64,000 nucleotides of DNA from Alkalihalobacillus sp. BA299 (GTDB lineage Bacteria; Bacillota; Bacilli; Bacillales; Bacillaceae_F): the NCBI RefSeq assembly GCF_017745675.1, contig NZ_JAFLJM010000014.1:1-64000 (forward strand), in the 5' to 3' direction. Positions within the stretch are counted from its first letter, which is position 1; each line of letters starts with the position of its first letter. The translations under genes and the position numbers were made by a program. This document shows positions 50,901 through 59,921 of the stretch, piece after piece. A model generated the notes under the pieces. It made no database searches, had not been told where the DNA came from, and was given only the letters and a program-made list of their open reading frames with translations.

Positions 50901-51899
50901 TCACAAGCTCCAACTATGTCTATTGCTGCAACGGAAGTCCTTAAAGGCGGTATGGGAATGTTAGTTGGAGGGGCAAGCTCAGGAATTCAAGGAATGGGGA
51001 ATTCTTTAAAAGAAGAGCACGTTCCACAAAATGTAATGGAAAGACATAGTAATCATAAAAATGCGGTAGCCTTTGGGTCAGGTATGCTTTTTGGAGTTAG
51101 CGGATACCAAAAAGGTGCAAATTTTGGAATGAATCATAATCCATATAATAAATTAGTTCACCAAGAATCAGCAGAGGTTTCAGAAATTGCACAAATGGCA
51201 ACAAGAGGAACGGTTCAATTAGTTACAACAGATAACCAATCCTATATACAACTAAGAGATAAAACAGGTAACACACAAATCGTTTCAAGATTTGGTTCAG
51301 GAGATTCTTCTCTAAACAAAGGAGAAGTTGTTTATCAAGATCTTAGTGTTCAAGATGGCGCGATTGTACCTAAAATGATTGATGGAACTAATTCATCAGC
51401 TTATACGGTGGACAGCGGAGGCGGAAAAATACCTCTTAATCGTTCTATTAATGTTAACCCTAATCGTTTGGTTTCCAATCGTAATGTACCTGTTCAAACA
51501 CCTCCTGACGTACAACCTTACGATCACAAAGTTGATTCTGGACAATATCATGTAGACGATATAGTAACGAACTCACAACAAGAAATTAGAATGATAACTG
51601 AAAGAAATAGAAGTTATGTGGTCGCAAAGGATAGCAGAGGCGTTGAACATCGAATTTCTCCATATGGTGAAGGGGATACAAGGCTCAATGAAGGAGAAGT
51701 TCTTTATTCAGATTGCAGAGTTTCCAATAAGCGTTTGAAAACAGAACGAGTCTATACGTTAGACCAAGTAACCAATGAAAAAACCGACGTTGATATTAAA
51801 ACTCATGTTGATCCAAACGAACTAATACCGGAAAAACAAAATCCAAGATTAAATCAACGTAATGAAAGAGAAACCTTGAGACAACCACAGGGGGTGTAA
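47952..51899 (+). CDS. VirB6/TrbL-like channel protein with long repeat-containing tail
   Basis: A 1315-residue protein. Residues 50-260 contain about six membrane helices typical of VirB6/TrbL, and residues 265-430 have further Gly/Ala-rich hydrophobic stretches. The soluble tail has imperfect repeats of about 150-200 residues: QxxxxALE...LAEESATKLTSAWSDQNRGQFM, later LVEKSADAVTDSWKAKNKNNFM. The last 200 residues hold two copies of a roughly 115-residue module ending (R/S)FGSGDSSLNKGEVVY / YGEGDTRLNEGEVLY. Large extended VirB6 proteins occur in Gram-positive and some Gram-negative systems; the tail function is unknown. Confidence 0.8.
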   Translation: MWGLNKILDIFKEVFEQLYKWLVEPFTDIHTLRDLIFGQDGTEEYVFKTFKENEILNVYVPGVATTTSIAAVFILVGIVLAGIRLGSSGLNPSNRTTLLEFLKDIFIVGIVVANIGTLYEIIFKVNGAIVNVFAGTEDSLADFTTMIESNGAVDGFLGWIVIQLVLLGLALWANFYYMMRKLTLLILMILGPIMMALWLIPQYKGITMGWLKEFTGTVFVQAIHACTFWVVASIAINQNNFIPAVILYVIFIPVAESIRNLFGLGGQMNSTLAKVGAGFGMASLAGMAGSIKGAIGDKSLTSALREAYSGFKNSRDKNSDSKDENGKPTVGGNTGTDTGTTSRAEKMLKAGQITSKAGKAVFGMAGSIAGSPLGPVGAIAGGTAGMLAGGAVGGLSGRIGAATAMGVGNRFKKGFEGAKDEAKKLTDSAGIDDLAESMAQKETDQWISNNKEQLEKDLKERHPTASPSQLKDLYNHDVAQKHKENKQNALETLKNVQGQDGNYANAAELAEESATKLTSAWSDQNRGQFMVDYSKKNPPKANMTDAERLDYENGAIGAWNKKLGEKKQEFLQLANETASDMSNGVDLKHSSINKDDFAGQLASKVNDNEKNQKGKWYVPLNEKGDLVSAHPKFIDSYLKDDNGNVYGYNSARPNDTPIQMDHVKELNKSNVGKYFQHNHLPEELQDKYADVYKQKPPTQKAYHSAIDNATKDKNFSQAELVEKSADAVTDSWKAKNKNNFMSNLSANNPNMTEDEKIVAWDNEVSKRRQQNRSIANATATKMGSNGIDITQNKQDFANQLANDVYDNDRTLMQKDARPSEQQKAYVSAINNATEGVKGQVLMNKGHINKDHFASMMATNMTSKNKEGYINQMMSDGFSEQEASEHWESFGKQRAYADNYGQVKENLSNYAPGKVVIPSTTGGKIFKGVASVAGGTTGFIKGFTGINEISDFIADTKVGKAVIQGATGVATGVALNKLNMTQAVSQAPTMSIAATEVLKGGMGMLVGGASSGIQGMGNSLKEEHVPQNVMERHSNHKNAVAFGSGMLFGVSGYQKGANFGMNHNPYNKLVHQESAEVSEIAQMATRGTVQLVTTDNQSYIQLRDKTGNTQIVSRFGSGDSSLNKGEVVYQDLSVQDGAIVPKMIDGTNSSAYTVDSGGGKIPLNRSINVNPNRLVSNRNVPVQTPPDVQPYDHKVDSGQYHVDDIVTNSQQEIRMITERNRSYVVAKDSRGVEHRISPYGEGDTRLNEGEVLYSDCRVSNKRLKTERVYTLDQVTNEKTDVDIKTHVDPNELIPEKQNPRLNQRNERETLRQPQGV

Positions 51900-51902
51900 T
51901 GG

Positions 51903-54035
51903 ATGGCTCTACCACAACATCAACCTCCTGAAGAAGATCACAAATCCGAGCTTAGAAAGATAGCTGAACATAAAGCAAAACAAGCGATTAAAAAGAAAGG
52001 TAAAAAGATTGCGAAAAAAGTAGCTAAAAAAGCTGCTAAACTTGCAATTCAAGCTGTAAAAAAAGGTGTTGCTGTACTGGCTAAAATGTTACTTTCATTT
52101 TTAGCCAGTATTGGCTTACCCACAATTTTAATAGCAATGGGTATTTTACTCTTGTTATTGATAACCTTCTTATTATCTTCTGTTTTTTTTGGAAATGGAA
52201 AAGAATTAGACCCAGATTCACAAGAACTATATGAGTACATGGAAGACAGAGCATATGCAACTGTTAATATGTCAAAACCTGAACAAGTACCTTACAGAGT
52301 ACCGATTCAACTCATTTCATCAGCAATTCAAATTCATGGGAATTCACAAACCATTGAAACCGAAGCAGATGCTAAAGAAATCATTAAGAAAATGTCAAAT
52401 GAATTAGCACCTACTTTTGAATACAACCAATTCAATGAATGGACACAAAAACAAGTTACAGTCTGTGAAGATGGTGTTTGTAATGAAGGACCCGTTGAGA
52501 AAACAAATAATTATGTAGATAAACTAACTTTTGTTAATGCTTGGAATGGACAAACAACCATTACTTATGAAGAAAGAATTACACCGTGGGTAACTACTGA
52601 AGAAATCACATACAGAACAGAAACCTATACTGAGATTGAGGAATATACCGAAACTGAGGAATATTCCGAAATGGAGCGTCAGCCATACACTGTTACAGAG
52701 CAAATTCCTATTTATGGATGGAAAACGACTTTAGAATGCGATGTATTGGGATGTGGGCCAAGATCGGAATGGGGCATAGTTAGGTATGAAGAAGTGGAAT
52801 ATATTGAATATCGAGATGTACCAGTAACAAGAACCAGAGAAGTTGAAAAAGAACGTGAAGTCGAAAAAGAAAGAGTAATAGAAGTTCAGACAATCACCAA
52901 AACTAGAAAACAAGTATTTGATAGTACATCTAATCATGTAGAAGGATATTCAGCATTAGATCAAGTTTTAAACATATATGGCTATGGAATGCAAGATAAA
53001 CAATTAGTCGAAGCATTTTATCAAGGGAGTGCGGAAGCTTCTGAATTACCTTTACCTCCAATCAACTATACTAACTGGCTTAATTCTGTTGGTCTAGGGA
53101 CAGGTGGAATAGGTGTTGGTTTTGATGGAACAATTATTCCTGGTGCAGGTGTTCCTGCACAATATATGGAGTATTACCTTTCAGCTGAACAACAATTTGG
53201 AGTTGACTGGTTTGTATTAGCAGCAATACATTTCACAGAAACAGCCTTTAGTACACACCCTACAATGATTTCTAGCGCGGGTGCAGTCGGTCATATGCAG
53301 TTCATGCCCGCAACTTGGGCGGGATGGCGATACAACACTGGTGGAGGACTTGTAAGCTCTTCTACCGATATTACAAATCTTAGCGTTATAAGTGCAGGAA
53401 ATGGGTATGGAGTAGATGCTAACGGTGATGGAAAAGCAGACCCCTGGGATATGGAAGATGCCATTCATACAGCAGCCAAATATTTATCTAAAAATGGATA
53501 TGCTACTGATCAAAGAAAAGCCGTTTTTGCTTATAATCATGCTGAATGGTATGTCAATAAGGTTCTAAATACTGCTTCAGGATTTAAAGATGCGGCAGTA
53601 TATGAACCGAGTGATGGAATACCAGTTATAACAGACGGAGCATTTATGCGACCAAGTAAAGGTTATGTTACTTCCTCTTACGGAATGCGTTCCGGTGGAA
53701 TGCATCATGGGATTGATATTGGTAATAACGGACAATCAACACCTATCGTTTCAGTTGCAGATGGAACAGTTACCCGCTCGTATTTCTCTAGTTCCTATGG
53801 GAATGTTGTTTTTATAAAACATTCAATAGAAGGACAAACCTATGAAACGGTATATGCTCACATGACGAACCGAGCTGTAACAACTGGACAAACTGTTAAA
53901 AAGGGACAATTTTTAGGTAATATGGGGACTACTGGTAGGTCTAGCGGTGTCCATCTCCATTTTGAGTTACATAGAGGACAATGGACAGCATCAAAAGGTA
54001 ATTCACTAAATCCCGCCTTATATGTTCCTTTTTAA
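51903..54035 (+). CDS. VirB1-like bifunctional wall hydrolase (SLT + M23)
   Basis: A 710-residue protein. It has a Lys/Ala-rich cytoplasmic N-terminus (AKKVAKKAAKLA) and one membrane helix (about 75-100). An extracellular stalk follows with repeated Thr/Glu tyrosine patterns (TEIEEYTETEEYSEME). A lytic-transglycosylase domain comes next (VDWFVLAAIHFTETAFS...AGAVGHMQFMPATWAGW), then a C-terminal M23 peptidase with HHGIDIG, YAHM and HLHFEL. Such enzymes open peptidoglycan for the conjugation channel. Four bases after the VirB6 gene. Confidence 0.88.
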   Translation: MALPQHQPPEEDHKSELRKIAEHKAKQAIKKKGKKIAKKVAKKAAKLAIQAVKKGVAVLAKMLLSFLASIGLPTILIAMGILLLLLITFLLSSVFFGNGKELDPDSQELYEYMEDRAYATVNMSKPEQVPYRVPIQLISSAIQIHGNSQTIETEADAKEIIKKMSNELAPTFEYNQFNEWTQKQVTVCEDGVCNEGPVEKTNNYVDKLTFVNAWNGQTTITYEERITPWVTTEEITYRTETYTEIEEYTETEEYSEMERQPYTVTEQIPIYGWKTTLECDVLGCGPRSEWGIVRYEEVEYIEYRDVPVTRTREVEKEREVEKERVIEVQTITKTRKQVFDSTSNHVEGYSALDQVLNIYGYGMQDKQLVEAFYQGSAEASELPLPPINYTNWLNSVGLGTGGIGVGFDGTIIPGAGVPAQYMEYYLSAEQQFGVDWFVLAAIHFTETAFSTHPTMISSAGAVGHMQFMPATWAGWRYNTGGGLVSSSTDITNLSVISAGNGYGVDANGDGKADPWDMEDAIHTAAKYLSKNGYATDQRKAVFAYNHAEWYVNKVLNTASGFKDAAVYEPSDGIPVITDGAFMRPSKGYVTSSYGMRSGGMHHGIDIGNNGQSTPIVSVADGTVTRSYFSSSYGNVVFIKHSIEGQTYETVYAHMTNRAVTTGQTVKKGQFLGNMGTTGRSSGVHLHFELHRGQWTASKGNSLNPALYVPF

Positions 54036-54073
54036 AGACTTTTACATTAAACCGAAAGAACGAGGTGGAATTT

Positions 54074-54568
54074 TTGAATAAGAAAATCGTTATTACTGCA
54101 ATGGCTTTAATCGTAATTATTTCCAGTTTTGCTTTTACTATACTTAAAAAGGAACAAGACTTTATACGTCCAGCCGAAGGTAACGTTACAAATACCTATG
54201 GTCATCTACTATCTAAATTTCATCATGCAATAGATATCGGGCCGATGGATATGGATAACCCAAATGTACCTATAGTAGCAACAGCTGATGGAATTGTAAC
54301 ACGTTCCTATTTTTCAAAAAGTTACGGAAATGTCGTTTATATTCAACATGAGATCAAGGGTAAAAGATATGAATCAGTTTATGCTCATATGGATAGTCGC
54401 AATGTTGAAAAAGGAACGAAGGTGAAACAAGGTCAAGTTATTGGAATAATGGGTAGTACCGGACAATCAAATGTGACACACCTTCATTTTGAATTACACA
54501 AAGATAAATGGACTATTCAGAAAGAAAATAGTCTAAACCCTATGTCATTTATAGCTTTTGAGAATTGA
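54074..54568 (+). CDS. Membrane-anchored M23 peptidase
   Basis: A 164-residue protein from TTG 54074, just behind GAGGTGG. One N-terminal helix precedes an M23 domain with HHAIDIG, VYAHMDS and HLHFELH zinc ligands. The domain is a close copy of the C-terminal M23 domain of the previous gene (TRSYFSKSYGNVVYI versus TRSYFSSSYGNVVFI), so a tandem domain duplication is likely. Confidence 0.85.
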   Translation: MNKKIVITAMALIVIISSFAFTILKKEQDFIRPAEGNVTNTYGHLLSKFHHAIDIGPMDMDNPNVPIVATADGIVTRSYFSKSYGNVVYIQHEIKGKRYESVYAHMDSRNVEKGTKVKQGQVIGIMGSTGQSNVTHLHFELHKDKWTIQKENSLNPMSFIAFEN

Positions 54569-54584
54569 TGGGATGTGAGTTTAA

Positions 54585-55202
54585 TTGAATAGAAGGATAA
54601 TCACATTAATTTTGTTACTTCTATTATCCTTTATAGGATATTTTGTTTATGTAGTGTTTATAGATAACGGGGAACCAATAAATCTTGATCAATCAGCTCA
54701 ACAAGTGTTAGAGGATGTCGAAATGGTTAAAAAACAACAAAAGGTGTATAAGTGGGTAGCATCTAAAGAAATAGAAGAAGGCTATCTTGATGAACATATA
54801 CATGATATTGTGGAAAGGCAAAGAGATCCTCAAAATGTAATTCAGTTTATGTTTGGAACAATCATTCTTGAGGAACCTGAACTATTTGTACAAACTTTTG
54901 AAACTGAAACAATTTCAAAAGATTTATTCAAAGTAGATAATCCCGATAAATTGAAAGTAGCAGCCAATTTGATGAATCAAATTTCTCGCAATGGAAAACT
55001 CAGTAGAGTAGGAGTAATCAATGTAAGAGGAAGCATTAATCAAGAGGTAACCGTTCGTATAGCACTTGAATATAGTGATGGTATGGAGATCAAAGTACCA
55101 GTGAAAATGAAGTTATATGGTGACGCACATGGAGAAGATCATGAAATATATTATATCACTTCTTCCGTTTGGGATATTATAGAGGAAATTGAAAGCAAAT
55201 AA
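54585..55202 (+). CDS. Membrane-anchored T4SS-associated protein
   Basis: A 205-residue protein, TTG start, one N-terminal helix (LILLLLLSFIGYFVYVVFI) and an extracytoplasmic domain. The C-terminal strands (VGVINVRGSINQEVTVRIALEYSDGMEIKVPVKMKLYG) are compatible with an NTF2-like VirB8/TcpC-type fold, but no motif proves this. Last gene of the T4SS operon. Confidence 0.65.
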   Translation: MNRRIITLILLLLLSFIGYFVYVVFIDNGEPINLDQSAQQVLEDVEMVKKQQKVYKWVASKEIEEGYLDEHIHDIVERQRDPQNVIQFMFGTIILEEPELFVQTFETETISKDLFKVDNPDKLKVAANLMNQISRNGKLSRVGVINVRGSINQEVTVRIALEYSDGMEIKVPVKMKLYGDAHGEDHEIYYITSSVWDIIEEIESK

Positions 55203-55218
55203 AAAGGTTTATGTAAAA

Positions 55219-55259
55219 TAAAAGGATAGATAAAAGTCAAAACTTAATCTATCCTTTTT
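55219..55259. terminator. Bidirectional terminator after the T4SS operon
   Basis: AAAAGGATAGAT, about sixteen bases, ATCTATCCTTTTT. Confidence 0.85.
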
Positions 55260-55278
55260 CATTTGGAGTACTATTCAA

Positions 55279-55995
55279 TTACATAAACAGTTTAGCTTTT
55301 ACTTTGTTCCAAGAACCAAATTTTCTATAATAATTCATTGATGATGGTAAATTATTTTCCTTTGCATATTCATCCCATCGTTTCATTGTAGTAAAGTGTT
55401 TTGAATGTTTTTTAGCTATTTCTAACAATTTCTCTTCTGAATATCTATAATTAATTTTTACATTTGCAAACTCTTGAACTTCTTCCCAGCTAAAATAATT
55501 CTTGATTGTTCGGTAATCAGGTAACTTATTTTCTTTTGAATATTCATCCCATTTCAATTTGGAAGTAAAATGTTCACTATGTTCCTCGATGACCTTTTTA
55601 ATTTCCTCTTTAGAATACTTCCTCCAATTAGGTGTGGAAAGAGGGAGATTTAAACGCTTTTTAACATCATTCCATGAGTCAAAATGTATTAGAAAGGTTG
55701 TCGATACCGGTAATCCATGCTTAGAAGCGTACTCATTCCAATTACTATAAGTCGTAAAGTGTTCGGAGTGTTTGTTTGCTATATCCAACAACTCTTTCTT
55801 TGAATACTTCTTATTAGCTGATATCCCAAGCATTAATTTCAAGTTATTCCATGAACCAAAAATTTTAATTAAAGAGGAAGAAGAAGGGAGAGAATGCTCT
55901 TTAGCATAATGCTCCCAATTCCGAACAGAGGTAATATGTTCTTTATGTTCCTTCAATATCTCTAATACTTCTAAAACCTTTTTTTCTTCACTCAT
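55279..55995 (-). CDS. HNH_repeat-only DNA-binding protein
   Basis: A 238-residue protein made of four copies of a unit of about 50-55 residues: WxxYAKExxLPSSxxxxxxFGSWNxVK. This matches the homing-endonuclease-associated repeat (HNH_repeat), a helix-turn-helix-like DNA-binding unit. No nuclease domain is attached. It could be a sequence-specific binding protein whose repeat order sets specificity. The end of the upstream gene overlaps its start by four bases (ATGA). Confidence 0.75.
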   Translation of the reverse strand: MSEEKKVLEVLEILKEHKEHITSVRNWEHYAKEHSLPSSSSLIKIFGSWNNLKLMLGISANKKYSKKELLDIANKHSEHFTTYSNWNEYASKHGLPVSTTFLIHFDSWNDVKKRLNLPLSTPNWRKYSKEEIKKVIEEHSEHFTSKLKWDEYSKENKLPDYRTIKNYFSWEEVQEFANVKINYRYSEEKLLEIAKKHSKHFTTMKRWDEYAKENNLPSSMNYYRKFGSWNKVKAKLFM

Positions 55996-57197
55996 GAAGT
56001 TGTTCCATCCTTTTTGTTACCATTTCGGATTAAACTTACCACTTCATCATTACCGACTATTAACTCGTTAAATTCTTTTAAGTTTTTATCATAAGTGTCT
56101 TTTTGGTTAGGGTCCATTAAACTGTTAATTAAACTTTCCTTTTTTGCGAAATATTCAAATTGAATATCGTTAACATACATTCGATATGGTTCATTAAGGC
56201 GGATATTCTTAAACTGCTTTACATAAACAGGAGCATCTCCAATGTCAAAATAATGTTCAATCTTGTAATAATCTAAATTCTCAAAATTGGAACGAACATT
56301 AGGTATAACTAACTCATATTCCCCCTGAGTAATCTTTTGACCTTTTTCAAGCTGTTTTAACTGGTGATTTACTATGATTTCTTGTGCACGAAAAACATCT
56401 TTTCTCGGATATGCTAAATTAAGAGGTTTCGGCAATAGAATATAGAATTTCCGGTCATACGTTACTCCAATTAAAAACCTATAATCTCCGTGCATTGGTA
56501 ACCGATTTAAACGTTGAAAAGCTTCTTCAAACGTAATCTTGTTATCTTCCTTATAATTAGGCTTTTCTTTTGGCGTAGGTGTATATGTTTCACCCCTAAT
56601 GTCAGCTTGAGCTTGAGCTACTAATTCCTTCGTAAGATCATAAGTAGGAGTTTGTTTTGGTTGTTCTTTAATTCCTAGTTCAGAAGTTAATTGAAGCTCT
56701 ATTTTTTTCGTATTAAGTCTTTTCTTTTCCTTGCGTTTTTCCTTATATTCAGTAGGATTTTTTATATACGACACACACTCAATGATTCCAACTAAAATAA
56801 ATAGTGGGATTGCTATGACAAAGAGAGGTGAAATTAAAACAATGAAAAATGTTAAAGCAAAAGTTTTCTCTAACCATTTACCAAACTTAGAGCTGCTTAT
56901 TGCAGAGAAAAGGAAAACCAAAAACAAAAGGGATAAGAAAATAATAATTCCTATTACATAAAAAGCTAAAAAGCCCCCTAAGAGCCTAAACCACGTCATT
57001 CCAGCTTCTTCTGGGTGAATTAGACCTAAACTATCTAAAAGGTTCATAACACCAAAAAATTCAAACACAGGTCTTATGTATCCCCATAAAGCTATACAAG
57101 CTAGAACAACAATAATTCCAACAATACCCGCCAAACCAGTTTCTTTCCCACGGTCATACGCTAACTTCATAGAAACCAATTCAAGAAATGTATTCAT
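55992..57197 (-). CDS. Multi-pass membrane protein with cytoplasmic C-terminus
   Basis: A 401-residue protein from ATG 57197 (AAGGAAGG eight bases before). Three to four membrane helices lie in the first 145 residues (GIVGIIVVLACIALWGYI, LLGGFLAFYVIGIIIFLSLLFLVFLF, TFFIVLISPLFVIAIPLFILVGI). A basic linker and a soluble domain of about 220 residues follow. No family recognised. Operonic with the HNH_repeat gene. Confidence 0.65.
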   Translation of the reverse strand: MNTFLELVSMKLAYDRGKETGLAGIVGIIVVLACIALWGYIRPVFEFFGVMNLLDSLGLIHPEEAGMTWFRLLGGFLAFYVIGIIIFLSLLFLVFLFSAISSSKFGKWLEKTFALTFFIVLISPLFVIAIPLFILVGIIECVSYIKNPTEYKEKRKEKKRLNTKKIELQLTSELGIKEQPKQTPTYDLTKELVAQAQADIRGETYTPTPKEKPNYKEDNKITFEEAFQRLNRLPMHGDYRFLIGVTYDRKFYILLPKPLNLAYPRKDVFRAQEIIVNHQLKQLEKGQKITQGEYELVIPNVRSNFENLDYYKIEHYFDIGDAPVYVKQFKNIRLNEPYRMYVNDIQFEYFAKKESLINSLMDPNQKDTYDKNLKEFNELIVGNDEVVSLIRNGNKKDGTTS

Positions 57198-57364
57198 GGT
57201 TTTCACCTTCCTTATATAACATTTGTTGTGTGTTTTCCACTGTGTGTAATAATTATAAAGCTAAATACTGATTATGTCAATGTTTCCAGTCAACAACATC
57301 AAAATATATGTTAGTATTATTACGAACATATTAATTTTTAATTTTTGACGAATGGAGAGGTTAT

Positions 57365-57610
57365 ATGACTATAAGTAATTGGGAATCTAACTTTAAAAAA
57401 CCAATGGGAGCTGTTTGTGTACTCAACCCTCGACTTCCGCAAAAGGTAATGAAAGTAGGTTTCTTAGTTAATGATCGGATTTATTCTACATGGGAGTTAG
57501 CTTATAATAATCATTCTACATACCTTGAAACACCTCACCAATGCGTTACTCTCCAAGATTATATAGATGATGATATAGCAGACCTTTCAAAGTCGTATAG
57601 TGCTTTTTAA
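57365..57610 (+). CDS. Small uncharacterised protein
   Basis: An 81-residue protein with GAGAGG before ATG, divergent from the membrane-protein gene. No motif recognised. Two cysteines, no membrane segment. Followed after 20 bases by the HTH gene. Confidence 0.6.
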   Translation: MTISNWESNFKKPMGAVCVLNPRLPQKVMKVGFLVNDRIYSTWELAYNNHSTYLETPHQCVTLQDYIDDDIADLSKSYSAF

Positions 57611-57630
57611 GAAGCAATGGGGTGCTTATT

Positions 57631-58362
57631 ATGGATAAAAGAATAATGTTAAAGCATAAAGGAGTACCTACTGCTGTATTAGCAGAGGAAATTGTCGATT
57701 TTATCAATGAGGGATATACATTAACCGTACAAGATATTGCTAACCATTTATCAGTTTCTTATGATTATGTTCGGACTAAGATAGTGCCAGAGGTTTCTCA
57801 TGTTGTATTAACCACTTATGCAAAACTGGCTTGTTTTAAATATTATGGCGATCAAGAACATTTAATTGAATACTTCAACAAGAGATTACTAATTTCGTGT
57901 TCTGACTATAACCGCTATGTATTAGAGAAAGGGAGCATTATAAGAAGGCAGCAACAACTATTCAAAGATGACCTTCCTTTAGAAATAAGAGAAACATTTG
58001 AGTCGTTACCTTTAAAGAAGGCTACTGCCTGGCTTAACAAACTGATAGCTGATTGTGCACCAGTTCAAATATTCAAAGAAGAGGAACAGATTGAACCAAT
58101 GGAGGTGTACCCTGAAAATTTAGTGTCGAACAAAGACCTATTGAATGGTGCAGCATCACCTTTTCATTTTAATTATGATGTTGAAATAGCAAGATTTATT
58201 TCAAAGTATGGAGTCCCTAAAATAAAAGTGAACAACTTTGTACGGTATAGATTAGAAAACGTAAAACAAATTGAAGATGTTGTTGCTCTTTTTCCACTTA
58301 CCTTAAAAAAGGATATACTTATTGAAAAAATGAAGGAAAGATATGAAAAAGAGCAAATATAG
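57631..58362 (+). CDS. HTH-containing uncharacterised protein
   Basis: The start chosen is ATG 57631, eight bases after GGGGTG. A 243-residue protein with a helix-turn-helix near residues 30-55 (LTVQDIANHLSVSYDYVRTKIVPEV). The rest is helical, with no recognised domain. Possibly a regulator of the small genes around it. Confidence 0.6.
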   Translation: MDKRIMLKHKGVPTAVLAEEIVDFINEGYTLTVQDIANHLSVSYDYVRTKIVPEVSHVVLTTYAKLACFKYYGDQEHLIEYFNKRLLISCSDYNRYVLEKGSIIRRQQQLFKDDLPLEIRETFESLPLKKATAWLNKLIADCAPVQIFKEEEQIEPMEVYPENLVSNKDLLNGAASPFHFNYDVEIARFISKYGVPKIKVNNFVRYRLENVKQIEDVVALFPLTLKKDILIEKMKERYEKEQI

Positions 58363-58394
58363 ATAAATACAACTGGATATAAAGGAGAGGGAAA

Positions 58395-58679
58395 ATGAAC
58401 GGAGAAACAGTCGTTAAAATTCTTTTGCAAGAAAGAGTTGTATCGAAAGCTACCATTTTAGAAGATACAGAAAAGCATACAATTTTAGAGGTTAATGAAC
58501 ATGGAAAGTCTTATTCTTCAACTTTTAAAGTGGACAAGAATAGAATGGAAGTTATGAGGCAATTAAGAAATTCATATAGCGGAATGAATCAATGGTATCA
58601 TGTTACTTTTATACCTAAGTTCTTAACGGACAACCTTATTTCCGGAGATGAAGCTATAAAAGACCTATTTAGAAATTAG
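58395..58679 (+). CDS. Small uncharacterised protein
   Basis: A 94-residue basic protein behind GGAGAGGG, with beta-rich N-terminal text (KATILEDTEKHTILEVNEHGKSYSSTFKV). No family recognised. Confidence 0.6.
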   Translation: MNGETVVKILLQERVVSKATILEDTEKHTILEVNEHGKSYSSTFKVDKNRMEVMRQLRNSYSGMNQWYHVTFIPKFLTDNLISGDEAIKDLFRN

Positions 58680-58698
58680 AATAAAGCACATTTAAAAA

Positions 58699-58718
58699 AG
58701 TCCTGCTAAGCAGGACTT
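58699..58718. terminator. Bidirectional terminator
   Basis: AAGTCCTGCT-AAGCAGGACTT between the convergent 58395 gene and the recombinase gene; A6 lies on the left, while the right side is less U-rich. Confidence 0.7.
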
Positions 58719-59844
58719 AATTATTATCTTTAAACATTCTGGATTCACTTATATTCTTCATGACTTTTTTATGCTCTTTACGGTCAAGGTTGGTATATAG
58801 AGATGTGGTTTCAATTGAATTATGACCTAGCTGATCACGAAGTAAAATAATATTACCACCACTATTTTTCAAATGTTCCCCAGCAAATGAATGTCGCAAT
58901 TTATGAGGACTTAAAGACCGTTGTCCTTGATTAAATGCTTTTGTATATCGTTCTACTAAATTTTGAATTGTTCGAACTGACATAGGTTTAACAGTTCCTT
59001 GATAATTAGTAACAAATATATAAAAATCTCCTTCAGTGGCCTTATATTTGCTATTTCTCACACTAAGATAATTCTTTAAATCTTCTAGAGAGTCAGGAAG
59101 GATCTCAATTGTATCTTCCTTACCGCCTTTTCTAACCACATCAATTTGATATTCTTTATAGTTAATGGAATCAAGAGTTAAACTTGCAACCTCACTTACC
59201 CTTAACCCGGTACCTAAAAACAAAGAGAGGATAGCTACATCACGCTCTTTATTCTTTTTAAATCGTTCTTTTTGTTTACCATCTATTTTATTCTCGTACT
59301 CATGTTTTACAAAGTATAAGAAATCTGTAATAGATTGGTCGTGAAGGATTTTTGAACTCATTGAAGCTGAACGTCTATTTGCAGTTTCCGACTCAGCTAA
59401 TAACGGAATCTTACTCATAACATTCCTATAAAAATAACATTCTCCATCTTTATTTTCTGTTTGAGTTGTCAAATAGGTAAAGAGGGAGGTAAGAGCAGAA
59501 ATATTACGATTAACCGCTGCATCTGATCTCTTTTTAAATACATTTTTCCGTACTTCAATATCTTCTTCTCGTAAATAATCAACATAAAACTCTACCTGGT
59601 CTTTACGCAAAGTTTCCAATACAGTGTAGGGAATATCCTTTATATCCTTTTGCTCAGCAATACCTTCTTCTTGTAAGTATAAAAAGAACTTTTTGAATTC
59701 ATGTATGTAACCAAGAAGGGTAGAGGGGGAACGTTTTTTTCTTTTTTGTGCCTGTACATATTCCTTTACATAAGAAGGGAACTCTTTTAGGTGCTCATTT
59801 AGTCGTTTCTCATGTTTTTGCTTTTCTAATGATTCAGAAGCCAT
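58717..59844 (-). CDS. Tyrosine recombinase, XerS/XerC-like
   Basis: A 375-residue recombinase with a complete catalytic set: Arg in GTGLRVSEVASL, Lys in VVRKGGKEDTIEI, HKLRHSFAGEHL, LGHNSIETT and the Tyr nucleophile in TSLYTNLD. The long N-terminal SAM-like domain (residues 20-130) and overall length fit XerS-type single recombinases of Firmicutes. It could resolve plasmid multimers or integrate an element. No dif-like site was identified. Confidence 0.85.
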   Translation of the reverse strand: MASESLEKQKHEKRLNEHLKEFPSYVKEYVQAQKRKKRSPSTLLGYIHEFKKFFLYLQEEGIAEQKDIKDIPYTVLETLRKDQVEFYVDYLREEDIEVRKNVFKKRSDAAVNRNISALTSLFTYLTTQTENKDGECYFYRNVMSKIPLLAESETANRRSASMSSKILHDQSITDFLYFVKHEYENKIDGKQKERFKKNKERDVAILSLFLGTGLRVSEVASLTLDSINYKEYQIDVVRKGGKEDTIEILPDSLEDLKNYLSVRNSKYKATEGDFYIFVTNYQGTVKPMSVRTIQNLVERYTKAFNQGQRSLSPHKLRHSFAGEHLKNSGGNIILLRDQLGHNSIETTSLYTNLDRKEHKKVMKNISESRMFKDNN

Positions 59845-59921
59845 ATATTCACCCTCTGTCGTTTTTTGTCGAATTTCACATGAAATACAATTTTAACGAA
59901 CATTAGTTCTGGAAATTTCAT

